Source of the DNA: Bimastos eiseni
Lineage: Eukaryota > Annelida > Clitellata > Crassiclitellata > Lumbricidae
DNA length: 64,000 nt
Direction: 5' to 3'
Assembly (NCBI GenBank): GCA_959347315.1
Contig: OY365808.1
Location: forward strand, 1,606,107-1,670,106
The notes below the pieces were generated by a model, which was not told the origin of the DNA, made no database searches, and worked only from the letters and a program-made list of their open reading frames with translations. This document shows, in pieces, positions 33,171 to 44,504 of the stretch (the stretch's first letter is position 1; every line of letters begins with the position of its first letter). The position numbers and the translations under genes are program-made.

Positions 33171-34016
33171 TATGAGCATCAGCATGATCATCAGTATGAT
33201 CTTCAGCATGATCTTCAGTATGATCTTCAGCATGATCTTCAGTATGATCTTCAGCATGATTTTCAGCATGATCTTCAGTATGATCTTCAGCATGATCTTC
33301 AGTATGATCTTCAACATGATCTTCAGTATGATCTTCAGCATGATCTTCAGCATGATCTTCAGTATGATCTTCAGCATGATCTTCAGTATGATCTTCAGTA
33401 TGATCTTCAGCATGATCTTCAGTATGATCTTCAGCATGATCTTCAGTATGACCTTCAGTATGATCTTCAGCATGATCTTCAGTATGATCTTCAGCATGAT
33501 CTTCAGTATGATCTTCAGCATGAGCATCAGCATGATCTTCAGTATGATCTTCAGCATGATCTTCAGTATGATCTTCAGCATGATCTTCAGTATGATCTTC
33601 AGCATGAGCATCAGCATGATCTTCAGTATGATCTTCAGTATGATCTTCAGTATGATCTTCAGCATGATCTTCAGTATGATCTTCAGCATGATCTTCAGTA
33701 TGATCTTCAGTATGATCTTCAGCATGATCTTCAGTATGATCTTCAGCATGATCTTCAGTATGATCTTCAGCATGATCTTCAGTATGACCTTCAGTATGAT
33801 CTTCAGCATGATCTTCAGTATGATCTTCAGCATGATCTTCAGTATGATCTTCAGCATGAGCATCAGCATGATCTTCAGTATGATCTTCAGCATGATCTTC
33901 AGTATGATCTTCAGCATGATCTTCAGTATGATCTTCAGCATGAGCATCAGCATGATCTTCAGTATGATCTTCAGTATGATCTTCAGTATGATCTTCAGCA
34001 TGAGCATCAGTATGAG
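33171..34016. repeat. 12-bp satellite with 336-bp higher-order period
   Basis: About 70 copies of ATGATCTTCAGT/C. Marker variants recur exactly 336 bp apart: TATGACC at 33445 and 33781, AGCATGAGCATC at 33517 and 33853, and again at 33601 and 33937. That equals 28 units, so a block of the array was itself duplicated. The unit length divisible by 3 keeps frames open on both strands (MIFS and KIILKIML repeats). Confidence 0.97.
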
Positions 34017-34017
34017 C

Positions 34018-34069
<52 letters not shown>

Positions 34070-34078
34070 TAATAATAT
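34017..34078. repeat. (ATA)n microsatellite
   Basis: Abuts the 12-bp satellite. Confidence 0.97.
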
Positions 34079-34354
34079 GACGTTAACGTTATTCAAGAGA
34101 TTTTTCAGGATTTTAAATCAAAATGTGTAACTTGTGCAAATGGAAACCAGATTTTTACTCCATATTCTTCACCGTTAAACATTTATAACATGCCACGACG
34201 TCATAATGCGTATTGCTATAGCAACGCAGTAAAGACGTTCAATTTTTGACATTTGAAACCGAATGTGTTTACATCTGTTTCCATTCCTCCCACTTCATAT
34301 ATTTTCATTCCTTTCCTATTCGGGTATCCATGTATCCTAAAAACAAAGACCCGC

Positions 34355-34394
34355 CACCACCCGCTCAGAGTCGGAAGACTCTGAGCGGGTGGTG
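34355..34394. repeat. Perfect hairpin, 17-bp stem
   Basis: CACCACCCGCTCAGAGT, six-base loop CGGAAG, then the exact complement. It would form a strong cruciform or RNA hairpin. No T-run follows, so it is not a bacterial-type terminator. Confidence 0.95.
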
Positions 34395-34463
34395 AAATTT
34401 AACTGTGACGAAATTTAACTGTGACGAAATTTAGGAGAAATTTTTTTTAGGAATAAATTTAAA

Positions 34464-34507
34464 GACGAAATTTAACTGTGATATATATATCACAGTTAAA
34501 TTTCGTC
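34464..34507. repeat. Perfect 44-bp palindrome
   Basis: Arm GACGAAATTTAACTGTGATA then TA, meeting its exact inverse with no spacer. The arm sequence AAATTTAACTGTGACG also occurs twice in direct orientation at 34395-34425, linking it to the hairpin next door. Confidence 0.95.
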
Positions 34508-34509
34508 TC

Positions 34510-35580
34510 CATACAAGAAACAAACCCAGATCGCTCAGTCACAGTCTGGCCAATCACAGAACGCTGAACACGGATTCCAAAAGGCGAGCGGGGTATGTAG
34601 ACGCTGCCTATCAGTTAGACAGTTGTACCTGAAAGACGGAACAGTTCACTTGCATGGACCGCGAAATAGCCCGTGTCCAGGTTCGAAGCAGCCACCACTG
34701 GGCCATGGTTCGGTTCAGGTGCTGCATGCAAAGGCAGTCGAAGTTGGACCATGCTTGGGTTTAGCCGACGAGGAGTTGGTGGAAGTGGCCTATCTAATAC
34801 CTACCAGTAACACCACAACCAAGTTGACCTTTAAAATTAATAGGCTCAGCTTTCGTGAATGAGCGGGTGTCAAATGTGGCAGAAACTTGCGTAGATATCC
34901 TAAAGGGAAACTTGTCATCACTCAAAAGTCGCTATTCTACAAATTAAATAAGCTGGGTAATCAATAATCATTTTGACTATGAGCGTTTTGCATATCTACA
35001 TGTGACTTCGTAATTATTATTTCAAACCTTTTCTTGTTTTTGTCTTGATCCGCACCTAGACGAAACGAAAATCTTCACACATCTAATAAAGGGAGAAATG
35101 GAGTTTTGGTTTACAATTCACAGACACAAACTGTATGGACATTCTGATTTTTGATGCGATGAAAGTCGAGGTCAAATTCGCAGTCTCGCAGTCAATCACC
35201 CAATGCCTACGATTGTCAAATAAAGGTCTATCAGCTGAGCAACGATGCCGAACAGTCATGCTTCTGCTCCCAAGGAATTGATCCAACACACAATAGCATA
35301 TTTGTTGTTCAACTTCACCTCCTTCCATCAAAGAACGTTTCAAAACTCGCAATGTTTCTTTGCTTTCCAGGGATTAGGAAATCTAACTGCATCTTCTCCT
35401 GGCGACTGACTATCCGTGCCTCAGATTCGCAATTCTGTATCACCGTGCGCGTGTTACAAATTTAACTAATAATCATAATCTGTAATGGATATGCCGCTAA
35501 AATAACTACCCGTGTTCAATGACCTACGTATTGCACGAATTGACTCTATGGTTTTGTTAACAGTGGGAATGGCAATGTTA
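34510..35580. other. No gene recognised
   Basis: The 79-codon plus frame at 34623-34862 and the 89-codon minus frame at 35083-35352 have no recognised domain, splice context or duplicate. Neither is called as a gene. Confidence 0.35.
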
Positions 35581-35584
35581 ATAC

Positions 35585-35770
35585 CATTAAATCAATCAAT
35601 AGTTTATTCAGCAATCAAGAAAATGTAAACACAAGTACATAATATTAGCATTGGTAGTCGGTAGCCTGGGGACCCAATTATTAACCAAACGGTCCCGCCA
35701 ATTAAGGCCATTCGGTTTGCATAGAATAAAAAAACACAAGTTATGATCGTTCTGGTCAAAAAGAAAGCTA
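35585..35770 (-). repeat. LINE 3'-UTR-like fragment with ATTG tail
   Basis: Minus strand: GGGACCGTTTGG, AATTGGGTCCCCAGG, then GCTGAATAAACTATTGATTG. An AATAAA just before a short tetranucleotide tail is typical of a CR1/L2-type LINE 3' end. Confidence 0.55.
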
Positions 35771-35774
35771 ATAC

Positions 35775-37850
35775 CTATAGTCATAATAAGTCATTAAATC
35801 ATAACAGAAATAGTTACCTTAACTATACTTAACTAACATTTTATCAGATTTCTTCTCTACGAGCGAGATTCATTTAAAAATAAATAAACACAGTGTGTGG
35901 TATCACAGTTATCATTGATAGACCAAAATGTCTGATAAAACACACCTTTTTAACGTGTTCATCTGAGGTTATTTAATATCACTCAATCGTAGAGAATTAA
36001 CTGCACTTGTCTAAATATCGTGGGCAGAAACGAGGTCATGACTGATGGCTTATGAAAAACACCTTATAACGATTACATTTTGAGGCTATTTTGAGCCTAT
36101 GCTATATTAACTAATGCTTCTTCATCGAACTACTGAAGCTTGCATCAGACCCTGCTGCAGTGGACCAGACACGAACCGTCTGTGACAGGGCCACAGCTGA
36201 CGATGTGCAAACGTATCTGTGTTGATCGTCGACTCCGTGTTCGGATCTCTGACTAGACTCAGCTCAGCCTCATCACGTGACGATAACAGCTTCACAGTCA
36301 ACTCCTACAGAAACAGAATATCCGTTGCAATAATAAGAGTTTAAAGATATGCTATGTCTGGCTGAGACCATGGCTTATTCCTCCGTTAACAAGGCTTGCT
36401 ACTGACACCGCACTTGTGTCTCTATTGGACGGCTTTTCCTCTTTCCTTCACAATATTCCTTCGGCTAAGGTTGTCTCACTATCACCCAAACTCCTGTCTT
36501 TTCTTTTTTATTTCTTCGAATTGAGAGCGCTTCTGAAAGGTCTTTGCTGCGAAAAGCGCTCTATTAACGATCAATACACACAGTTGAATTTAATCAAATG
36601 CAATAGAACGAAAAATGGCGGAATTTAACCGGCTAACTGTTTGCTGGGTACTTACTGTTAATAGGTAATTTAAGCCGCATTGTTAAGCTTATTGGAAGCT
36701 CTTCAATGGTGTCGTTTAGGCTTAACGACATATGCACATATAAAGGTGTCAAAAGAGGACGCTCGATTCATCCAACGATCGTTTCTCACTTAATGATTTC
36801 CGTTTGTTTTATTGCGCGAGGAAAATTTCGCGTATATAATTTGACATCTGCAACCGACACAGGGAAAACACATCGAACGGCTATAATAATTTTGCGCATA
36901 TACCAATGTTAGGCCAATCATACATTTTTATACACAAATCTGTCGATACGAGGTTATGTACATGCAAATTACAACAATAGTCTTGTGTTGTCCTAATTCG
37001 CGACCTGCATTAATTCTTATAATAACGTGTAAATATATTAATGATAATATCTGTGAGTTGTTCATTAGTGTCGCTTTGCTGTGAATTCAGAAACAGTGTA
37101 TTTATAATAAGGCGTTGAACTAGTGTATGATACTAAACGACATCTGTTGGTAAAACGCCGGCTTATGCGAATCATGCGGTTGTGGCTTTGATTCTGTGTA
37201 ACGACCTCGGAAAGTGAATTAAATATCCTACGATCCTCTGGTTCCGTGTATGTATTACTTTGTTCCGTTATAATATTAGATCCCCATCGTAAATCCATTC
37301 CATGGGTCTGAATAAATCTATCCCCGGAAGAACTATATGGGCATGTTTCTATCTTGCATTGTGCAAAATCATTACCAGGGTAATAATTCACAGACTTAAG
37401 GAATTATAGAAATTGCTTAGATGGAGCTGGACGTTGGAGAAGGGCAGCATATTTTATTAGAAAACGCTTACGTTATTAAATTATGCCGCACGTTGATGGT
37501 AATCATTAATGGACTTTGAAACAGAAGAGTAGGGCGACGTCAGTGATCGTTGTTATCATAATGTCGATTAACTGAAACTATAGCGCATTGTGTAATTGTA
37601 CTCATGTGGCTTATGATACGAAAAAAGCGGAACAAGAGCAATGGCTGATGATAAACACCTTTTTAACGCTTTATTTTGAGGCTATTTATTTTAAATCTAT
37701 AATTTAGCAGCAATTTGAGTTATGATAAACAATAATCATCCCGCTCCTGGTCATCTACATTGAGGAATTGGATATTAAAAAAATAAACATAAAAAGAAAA
37801 AGATCATGATTTACGAGGATAATCAAAGATAAGGAATGAACAGTAAATAT
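35775..37850. other. No gene; short repeats
   Basis: 35938 and 37648 carry the AAACACCTTTTTAACGC motif; 37060-37200 is similar to 32010-32165; 37500-37575 is a decayed copy of the 10931 element. The frames 36416-36628, 36706-36912 and 37065-37391 show no domain. Confidence 0.4.
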
Positions 37851-37854
37851 CAGG

Positions 37855-38195
37855 ATAGATAGAAAGGAACTGGGAAAAGTGGAACATTCTGTTTCCTACA
37901 CGAATTATGATCGCAAATGATGCAAAGTATATTGTAGAAATAAAGATGAGAGTTGCTATGGGGAAAGAATAGTTCTGAAGATGAAAGAAATTAATGAGAG
38001 GTAATGTTAAATAGGATCTGAAAAAACGAATAATTAAGTGTATGATAAGAAATGTTGTACTTTATGGATATGAAACATGAACCATGAGGAATTGAGATTG
38101 GAGGCATTCGAGATGCGGATATGGCGTAAGATGAGGAGAGTCAACTGGATGAAACACAGGACAAAATGGTCTACTCGTAATATTACCTCTGATTA
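37855..38195 (+). pseudogene. LINE RT C-terminal fragment, copy a
   Basis: In broken frames: LGKVEHSVSYTNYD, then NVVLYGYET, TMRN, RLEAFEMRIWRKMRRVNWM. Same family as 61095 (LYGSETWT, AFEMWVWRRM). Stops and frameshifts throughout. Confidence 0.75.
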
Positions 38196-38574
38196 GTTTG
38201 TACTGTGAGAGTCGCTTTATAAATCCGTAAATAGAATAGGATATAATAGCACCGATTATTGGAGCAATAGGTTATCATCGGTTATAATAAAACTCAGCAT
38301 CAATAAATCGGCGCCGATGTGGATAACTGATTTTTCTTAGCTATTGAGGCTGTCAGCTGGCAGACAAAATTACTACACAGCGTATTACTCGTTCTACCTA
38401 GTAACATTCCGCTGTGGTCAATTGCGATGCTGAAAAAAATTATGTTTTTAAGTAAACAACAATAGTTTCTTACAAGGAAAAGAGCAAGCTTATCAAATTT
38501 CGATATCATCGGCATCATGACATATTCAGCAGCGGCTTTTTAAAGTTGTACCGATGTCGCTCATTGTCGATAAA
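38196..38574. other. DNA between two LINE tails
   Basis: Contains CGGCGCCGATGT (38310), also seen beside the minisatellite at 2838, so part of a dispersed repeat. No gene. Confidence 0.35.
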
Positions 38575-38760
38575 GTTGGAGGCTTTTGAGATGTGGGTAT
38601 AAGGTATGCGATGGAGTGTCAACTGGATGGAACGTAGGACAAAAATGGTCTACTCGTAATAGAATTAAAATTAGTGACAGATACAACGATAGCTTTGTGA
38701 ATTCTCATGGCAAGGAAAAGGAAAAAAAATTGATATGGGCTTTATCCTAAGACAACCTAA
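38575..38760 (+). pseudogene. LINE RT C-terminal fragment, copy b
   Basis: GAGGCTTTTGAGATG...GTCAACTGGATGGAAC...GGTCTACTCGTAAT repeats 38100-38183, 479 bp away in the same orientation, and then extends further into the tail. Confidence 0.65.
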
Positions 38761-38964
38761 AATGTTTGTAGCCTATGCTATATAACATGTTTAGACGCGG
38801 TACCTAAATATCGTCGTCTATAAAGATTACTATAAACATTTGGACCTGCCTTGGCAGACTTGGGACTAACACAAGCAGTACATTCGTGCAATTATTGACA
38901 ATAACGTAGCTCAGTGAAATGTCACTTTTATCCCCGTTATTTTTTTATCCATAAGTTTATTTAT

Positions 38965-39090
38965 TTATTTATTACCGAAATTTGATACCGCCTTCCTTAA
39001 AACATTGTTTTCTAAGAAGTGCACACCCATGCTTCGACAGCTCAATTGCAGTTGTACTGTAGAGCAATTGTACGCGAAGGACTTGATATC
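38965..39090 (-). repeat. tRNA-SINE 3' half with TTTA-type tail
   Basis: Matches 41285-41390 (CCGCCTTCCTT, AGAAGTGCACAC, AATTGCAGTTGTA, GAAGGACTTG) and is followed on its 3' side by (TTTA)n at 38950-38972. Confidence 0.6.
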
Positions 39091-39334
39091 AAAATATTAA
39101 AATTCGAGTAAAATTCATTCAAGAATTAATTATCTAGACAATGAATCTGCTGCTTATGTAATAATCATTATCCATAATGTGAAATGTACGACATGACGTC
39201 ATTGGTCGATGATGTCATTTAACTGCAGATTATAAAATTACTAATGGGAAATAATATGATGACATTTCTTTAGACTACTCTAATCAAGCCAATGACCAAA
39301 GAGATAGTACCTGCAATAAGGTATAACAAAAATG

Positions 39335-39505
39335 AGGAGATGCAATGTCATCGATGATGATGATGGTGATGATGATGATGACGACGATGAGAGTGGTGGT
39401 GTTGATGACGGCGCTGGTGGCGGCTCCGGCGGTGGTGGTGGTGATGATGACAAATTATGATGATGATGTTGTTGTTGCTCATGATGATGATGATGACGGT
39501 GATGA
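39335..39505. repeat. GAT/GGT trinucleotide tract, SINE tail
   Basis: GATGAT-rich with GGTGGT interruptions. It directly follows the 3' end of the minus-strand SINE at 39506-39690. Frames on both strands (Met/Val-rich, His/Ser/Pro-rich) are artefacts. Confidence 0.9.
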
Positions 39506-39690
39506 TGAGTTCTCTGCCAGAAGGGCAGGATCATTTGGTCAACGCCACAGAGAAGAGATGAGTGAGGTGGTTTGCATTGGTTTCCCGTTGCCTTCCTCAA
39601 AGACAATTGTGGGTGAGCAACTTGTCCACGGACGCTACGCAATGACTCGGAGTTGGTTCGAACCTGCGATCCACCGAACGTAGGGCTCTG
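39506..39690 (-). mobile_element. tRNA-related SINE, second type
   Basis: Minus strand: GGTGGATCGCAGGTTCGAACC is a B-box-like element (GGTTCGAACC), then a tRNA-unrelated body with GAGTCATTGCGTAGCG, ACAAGTTGCTCACCC and GAGGAAGGCAACGGGAAACC, then an (ATC)n tail. The A box is not clear. Confidence 0.55.
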
Positions 39691-39699
39691 CATATCGCA

Positions 39700-40235
39700 T
39701 TTCTTTGACCCATGCATTTTATAAATGTGAACCTTATGTTAGTTCTCGCTCATGGCGCCAGAAGACTACTTGAGTATCTCATTGCACGCATTTGTTCATT
39801 TGATTTGGGTAGGAAAACAATATTGGAATGTGCGACTTTTAATAATTGCCCTCGATGTACTTATAAGACAAATCGGAGGAACATAATTAGGAGGACGAAT
39901 TTCTATGCCAAAAATAAAATGAAAAGCAGTCGTCTTCAATCTCGATAACATCTTCATTGCCCGCGAACAATCGATTTTGTGTTTTAAACATTAGAGGCTT
40001 TTGCGAAAGAACGCGTATTATCTTTCCATTCTATTAATAGGAATTCTGAGGTAATGCGTCATTTTCATATAGGAAACGCGCAAGTAATACTGCTGCACCT
40101 AGGTGTGGATCTATCTTAGGGAACTCCATTTCGTGATACCGTCTCAAGGTATCATGTGGATGTATTAAAAGTGAGAAACGAAATCATGAATGATCCTTGA
40201 TGGCAAACACCTTTTTAGCGTTTACCACTGCTGTT
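39700..40235. other. No gene; dispersed-repeat piece
   Basis: 40070-40235 is similar to 32280-32460. The 78-codon frame at 39712-39948 has no recognised domain. Confidence 0.4.
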
Positions 40236-40239
40236 ATTT

Positions 40240-41050
40240 AAACCAAACGGATAGAAGAGATCCAGAAGGTAGGCGAAAACAGACCCAAGGAGACATTTAC
40301 GCATCAGCGCAAAGGTCTTGACTTTGAATGCGTTGAGGTCCAGGGAGTCAATGAAGGGATTCATGAATGAAGGAAGAGATGTGACCATATTTTAGAATTC
40401 CACCAATTAGTCGGGCAGCCGCATTGAGGATGGACTGGAGCTTAGAGATGTTATGAGAAGGGAATCCAATGAAAGCAATGTTACTAAAGTCGACCATAGA
40501 GCAGATCAGAGCGTGCACAAGCGTGGACAAAGCATGAGAGCGACTGTCTGATAGAGCGGATCTGACGAAGGTGATAGAAGCAGAAGCGGGAAAGGGCAGT
40601 TATGTGACCAGACAGGGAACGGGTAGGGTCATACCGAGGTCCTGATCTCGAACAGATAGGGAAAAGGAGATGTTGGGGAACACCTGACGGAGAGCCTCCA
40701 AGTCGATCCTCCCTAGTTAGACTCAGCCACCAAGTCAGATGTACTGGGTTTTTCTAAGGTTCAGGGAGATGCGATTAGAAGAGAGCCAGAAGTCCAGAAC
40801 AGTGGACGCCTCCAGCATGCGCTCAACCATCTGCAAAGCCAAGGAACGGGGCCCATGAAGATAGGTCTGCGTATCATCAGCATCATTATTATCATCAGGA
40901 GGCAGTGCCGAGAGGAGGGAGAATGCTGCCTAGAGCAGAAGCGTACAGAATAAAAAGAAGGGGGAGGGACCAGTGCCGATCCCTGAGAGATGCCGTAAGG
41001 AAGGAGGGCCCAACCATTGTTGGAAATTAAAAGCTGTTAAGTTGACCAGT
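40240..41050 (-). pseudogene. CR1-like LINE reverse transcriptase, 3' half
   Basis: From 41050 down, in shifting frames: GISQGSALVPPPFLF (normally GVPQGSVLGPLLF), ADDTQTYLHGP (the catalytic YADD box), ISLNLRKTQYI, RDLGMTL, then a longer clean run HALICSMVDFSNIAF, SKLQSILNAAARLIGG, ILKYGHISSFIHESLHWLP. This covers RT palm motifs onward. The N-terminal endonuclease and RT fingers are missing, as for a 5'-truncated insertion, and several frameshifts make it dead. Confidence 0.85.
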
Positions 41051-41284
41051 CTCGAAAACATATAAATTGTCTGCGTTTTATCGGTTTCGTTTTTTGGCCG
41101 ACGGATGCTTAGCGATAGGACGTTGATTTCCGTTAATTCGGAGTTATTGCGGTAACATGCTTGTTACATAGGCACAGTTCATGGACTGGAGAACTTGTAA
41201 AAGACAAAAATCATTCAATTGAATGAACGAAATTGTTTTATTGTGACCAAATTCAAAATCATCAAAAATACAATACAATACACT
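41051..41284. other. Piece of the ~0.8-kb dispersed family
   Basis: GCGTTTTATCGGTTTCGTTT, GCGGTAACATGCTTGTTAC and GACTGGAGAACTTGTAAAAG follow the order seen at 54820-54970. Confidence 0.45.
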
Positions 41285-41492
41285 GTTATTTGATTTCGTC
41301 CTTCTTACAATTTAGTTCAGAAGTGCACACACGACTTGAAGACGCAACTGCAGTTGTAATGCAGGGTAATTGTGTACGAAGGACTTGCTCAAGGTCCTTA
41401 CACAATGACGCCCAGGACGAGAGTCGAACCCGCTCCCTCAGAGCACACTGAGCGTTACGGGCCGAACGCTCTAACCAATCAGCCACCCTGTC
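41285..41492 (-). mobile_element. tRNA-derived SINE with A and B boxes
   Basis: Minus strand starts near 41492: TGGCTGATTGGTTAGAGCG fits a pol III A box, and GGTTCGACTCTCG (41430-41418) fits a B box; spacing is tRNA-like. A tRNA-unrelated body follows (GACCTTGAGCAAGTCCTTCG). Related copies at 7195-7390, 38965-39090 and 23885-23990. Confidence 0.8.
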
Positions 41493-41744
41493 AAAAGTGT
41501 GCACATTGTATTTAGTTGCTCAGTTGGTTTACAACGAGAGGCCCGAAAGGATTACCTGCCACCCACTGACGCATATTGCTATATAAATTGTTGCAGCCAA
41601 CGATACGGTGATTGAATATTGGTTAAACAAGCCATATATTTGAAAACGCATAATGAGGTATATTTTCTTCGAACACCTTTTATGTCGTTCCACCGGCCAT
41701 ATATAAACACCAACAGTAAACATTTTTGTAATATCTACATAGGC

Positions 41745-41832
41745 TGCACTCAGCCAGTGCCAGTCCCAAGCCTGGATAAAGCATGGGAACGACGCCAATG
41801 GTCTATGTTATCACACAGTGTCGTTAAACTGC
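41745..41832 (+). repeat. GTCGTTAAACTG-family short element
   Basis: CAGTGCCAGTCCCAAGCC, GGATAAAGCATGGGAACG, CACACAGTGTCGTTAAACTG. A close match to 10931. Confidence 0.85.
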
Positions 41833-41944
41833 CACTACCTACCTACACGGCCTGGGTAAATGATTCTTAACGAAAAGAAATTGAGCCTTTTAATAGCTAC
41901 GAGAAGAGACGAAGAAATGCAAATTATAGTTATTGATCAGCCCA

Positions 41945-42035
41945 CCGCTTCTCCTACTCTGGCAATGTCAGTCCAAAAACAAGGGAGGAGGCCGACGCCA
42001 ATGATCTTTAATACCATAATATGAAGTCGTCAATC
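41945..42035 (+). repeat. GTCGTTAAACTG-family short element, diverged
   Basis: GGCAATGTCAGTCC, AAGGGAGGAGGCCGACGCC, then a decayed end (GAAGTCGTCAATCATC). Confidence 0.6.
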
Positions 42036-42154
42036 ATCAACAAACCAACCTAGTACTGTTGACGATTCAATAATTTACTACATGTAACATGCCAACATAT
42101 TTTCCTCACAAAGCTTAAGTCTTGATTTTTATTCCACTTACACTTACGGTCATG

Positions 42155-42440
42155 CTCAGAAGGGTAGTAAGATCAACGTCATAGCCTCTGGCGGATCATA
42201 AAAGCCGTCATAAAACAACACAACGAGGCCTATAAAAGAATGTTTCATATTAACATCAATAGCATTTATAAATAGCATAAGCTGTCGTTAAGAAATGACT
42301 GAGTTTGCATTACCATATAATCAATGTGAAATGTGAAAGCCTCTGGCGACAAAACAGGTCGTCAAACACCTAAACTGTAGACACCTCTAAAATGGTGACT
42401 GCGCATGCTATAATAAGAGCGCGCCGTATTGAAATTTAAT
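42155..42440 (+). repeat. Dispersed repeat shared with 7735-8060
   Basis: Second copy of the approximately 300-bp repeat; see 7735-8060. Confidence 0.7.
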
Positions 42441-42729
42441 GAGACATTGTGAAGGAGAACCCCACATCAACATTTCACCACAACTGGCAGCGTACTTCGG
42501 CAGTCAAAGTACCAGGAAAATACTTAGATAAAAAGGAGGACGACGGCAATCACAGGTGGTCGATCACACGACTAAGGTGGATGGAGTTTGGCAGCGAGGG
42601 AGAAAATGTGAAAGACAGCAAACCAGTAGCATACACGATTTGTGAAAGAGAAATGTCTTCGGCTCGCTGTGAAGAATCGATGCTTCAACTATAGGCCTAT
42701 TTAGCAACCTAACTAGTATCTTCGCTCGA

Positions 42730-43240
42730 AATCAAAATAAAAAGCTGTTGATTTCAGAAGTTTCTAAAACCTTGCCTGTTTTTAATCGGCGTCGTGTGCT
42801 GGAATCAGTTGCTTAACGCTCGTTGCAAAGACAAGGATCGTAGACTGGACAATTTAAGAATGACGACAATTTTGTAGACACCGTTTAAGCGGTTTTATCG
42901 GTCGTATATAAGTATCACAGGACTAAACTGGCAGTTGTAAAACTATCTGAGCATAATGAAAAATATCACGAATATACACGCAATATTATACATAGGCCTG
43001 TAAGATGATGTGTGAGCCATAGGCCCAAGCGTCCACACGATGGCAACAAACGCCGAGATAGAAGACACCTCCAAAATGAAAATAACGTATGCTATATATT
43101 CAATTGCAGCAATGTGCTTTTCATCTGCTATTCGAAACAAACTGATGTAAGTGCTCTTAAACGCCAAGCAAAATTCTGTCGACGGCATCGGCAATTCTTG
43201 TCATAAGTTGTCGTTAAACATTGGATCCATCCATGCGTTT
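42730..43240 (+). repeat. Copy of the ~0.8-kb dispersed family
   Basis: GCTGTTGATTTCAG, CAGTTGCTTAACG, GAATGACGACAATT, TAAGCGGTTTTATCGG, CTGTCGACGGCATCGGC, AAGTTGTCGTTAAAC, then GGATCCATCCATG. Includes a third piece of the 7735/42155 repeat at 43035-43115. Confidence 0.7.
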
Positions 43241-43299
43241 CAGTTTACATATTTGATGGTCATTCTAAGCAAACTTACACGGTATGGATTCTAATGAGA

Positions 43300-44090
43300 G
43301 CGCTGCAATTCCGGCAACAAGTCAGATTCTAGATGCCTTCGATGTCGACAAACTGCCTGAGACTGAACCCGTCAAAAACCCAAATGGCTGAGCACCATTA
43401 TTGCTGACTTCCCCTCCTAATTTTTACCGCTTGTCCAGGACCTTAGAGTCACACTGGATCAAGAGCTCACCTTTGCTTCTCATATTCACCGACTTTGCCG
43501 TGATTCATACTACCAGTTGCGTCAGCTTCGCACTGTTGCTCGCTCGCTAACTCCAGACACCACATCTACCCTTGTTCACGCTTTCATCACAGCCCGACTG
43601 GATTACTAATGATCATTCTATGCAAGCCTTCCAGCTGGGCGGTTGCGGTGCCTGGAGCGGATCCTGCGTTCTGCTGCACGTTTTGTTGGACGCATTCCTA
43701 AATTTGGCCATGTATCCGGCCATATGCTGGATGTGCTCCACTGGCTCCCCCTCCAACAGCGAATCACGTACTCTATCATCGCTTTGGCACGGCGGTCCTT
43801 GCTAGGTCTCGCCCTTGCCTATCTTCGTGATATCTGTTACTCTACTTTGAGTGTACTGGGTCGCCGATATCTACACTCTACTGAGCGAGGCATGCTCATT
43901 GTCCCATTTGCCCGTACAACTACTAAACAGAATCGTGCCTTCTCTGTGGTCAGACCTATGCACTTGAATGCGCTCCGGTTGGCGCTGGGGTTGTCGCAAA
44001 AAAGTCCACCAGAATCCTTTTATACTCACCTTAAAACTGCTCTGTTTTGCCGTTCCGGGGTAAGGAGCACTTCCGAGTAGTAGCCTTGAA
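43300..44090 (+). pseudogene. CR1-like LINE RT C-terminal part with 3' end
   Basis: Reads VQDLRVTLDQELTFASH, LCRDSYYQLRQLRTVARSL, then after a break near 43605-43640 CLERILRSAARFVGRIPKFG, MLDVLHWLPLQQRIT, GRRYLHSTERGMLIVPFART, AFSVVRPMHLNALRL, SFYTHLKTALF. These are the thumb and C-terminal blocks of a CR1-like ORF2. The last 145 codons are uninterrupted, so the copy is fairly young. It ends at 44081 and passes through a short 3' UTR into a TGAA microsatellite tail. Confidence 0.88.
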
Positions 44091-44109
44091 GGGGCGCTGT
44101 AAAAATTTT

Positions 44110-44165
44110 CGTAATGAATGAATGAATGATTGATTGAATGAATGATTGAGTGAATTAATGAAATA
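44110..44165 (+). repeat. (TGAA)n LINE 3' tail
   Basis: TGAATGAATGAATGATTGAT-type repeats directly after CGCTGTAAAAATTTTCG; the tail of the LINE at 43300-44090. Confidence 0.85.
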
Positions 44166-44504
44166 ATCGAAACTAAATCTATCCTTCTAGAAAAAAGCCA
44201 TTAAAGTAATTCTAATAAGGTATTTTCAACATCTCTGCCCGTTTAGGAGTAATGCATCAGAACCGTTCTCCGACAAAAACAACGCCTCACCCCATTTAAG
44301 TTGCTTCATTAGGTCTAAGAACGGTACTATTAGAAGCAAAGATCACATTTATTACTTTTATTTATTAATTGAAACAAATTTAAAAATGCGTTATGCTGTA
44401 TTTTTAAACACCCTTAAGAAGTTTATTACTGATTCTATATAATCGTTATGCACTGTTTTTCTCCACTGGATTGGTAATAATATCAAAAGACACGGTTTCA
44501 TAAC
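44166..44504. other. No gene recognised
   Basis: AT-rich with no repeat or coding call. Confidence 0.3.

Noticed and set aside
33100..34080. Two ~300-codon frames on opposite strands
   Set aside because: They are translations of a 12-bp satellite (unit divisible by three); no start context, domain or splice signal.
34355..34394. Rho-independent terminator
   Set aside because: Strong hairpin but no T-run after it and not a bacterial sequence.
39280..39717. His/Ser/Pro-rich 145-codon minus frame
   Set aside because: Crosses a SINE and its GAT microsatellite tail.
41285..41492. Functional tRNA gene
   Set aside because: A and B boxes are present but no complete cloverleaf, and a tRNA-unrelated body follows: a SINE.
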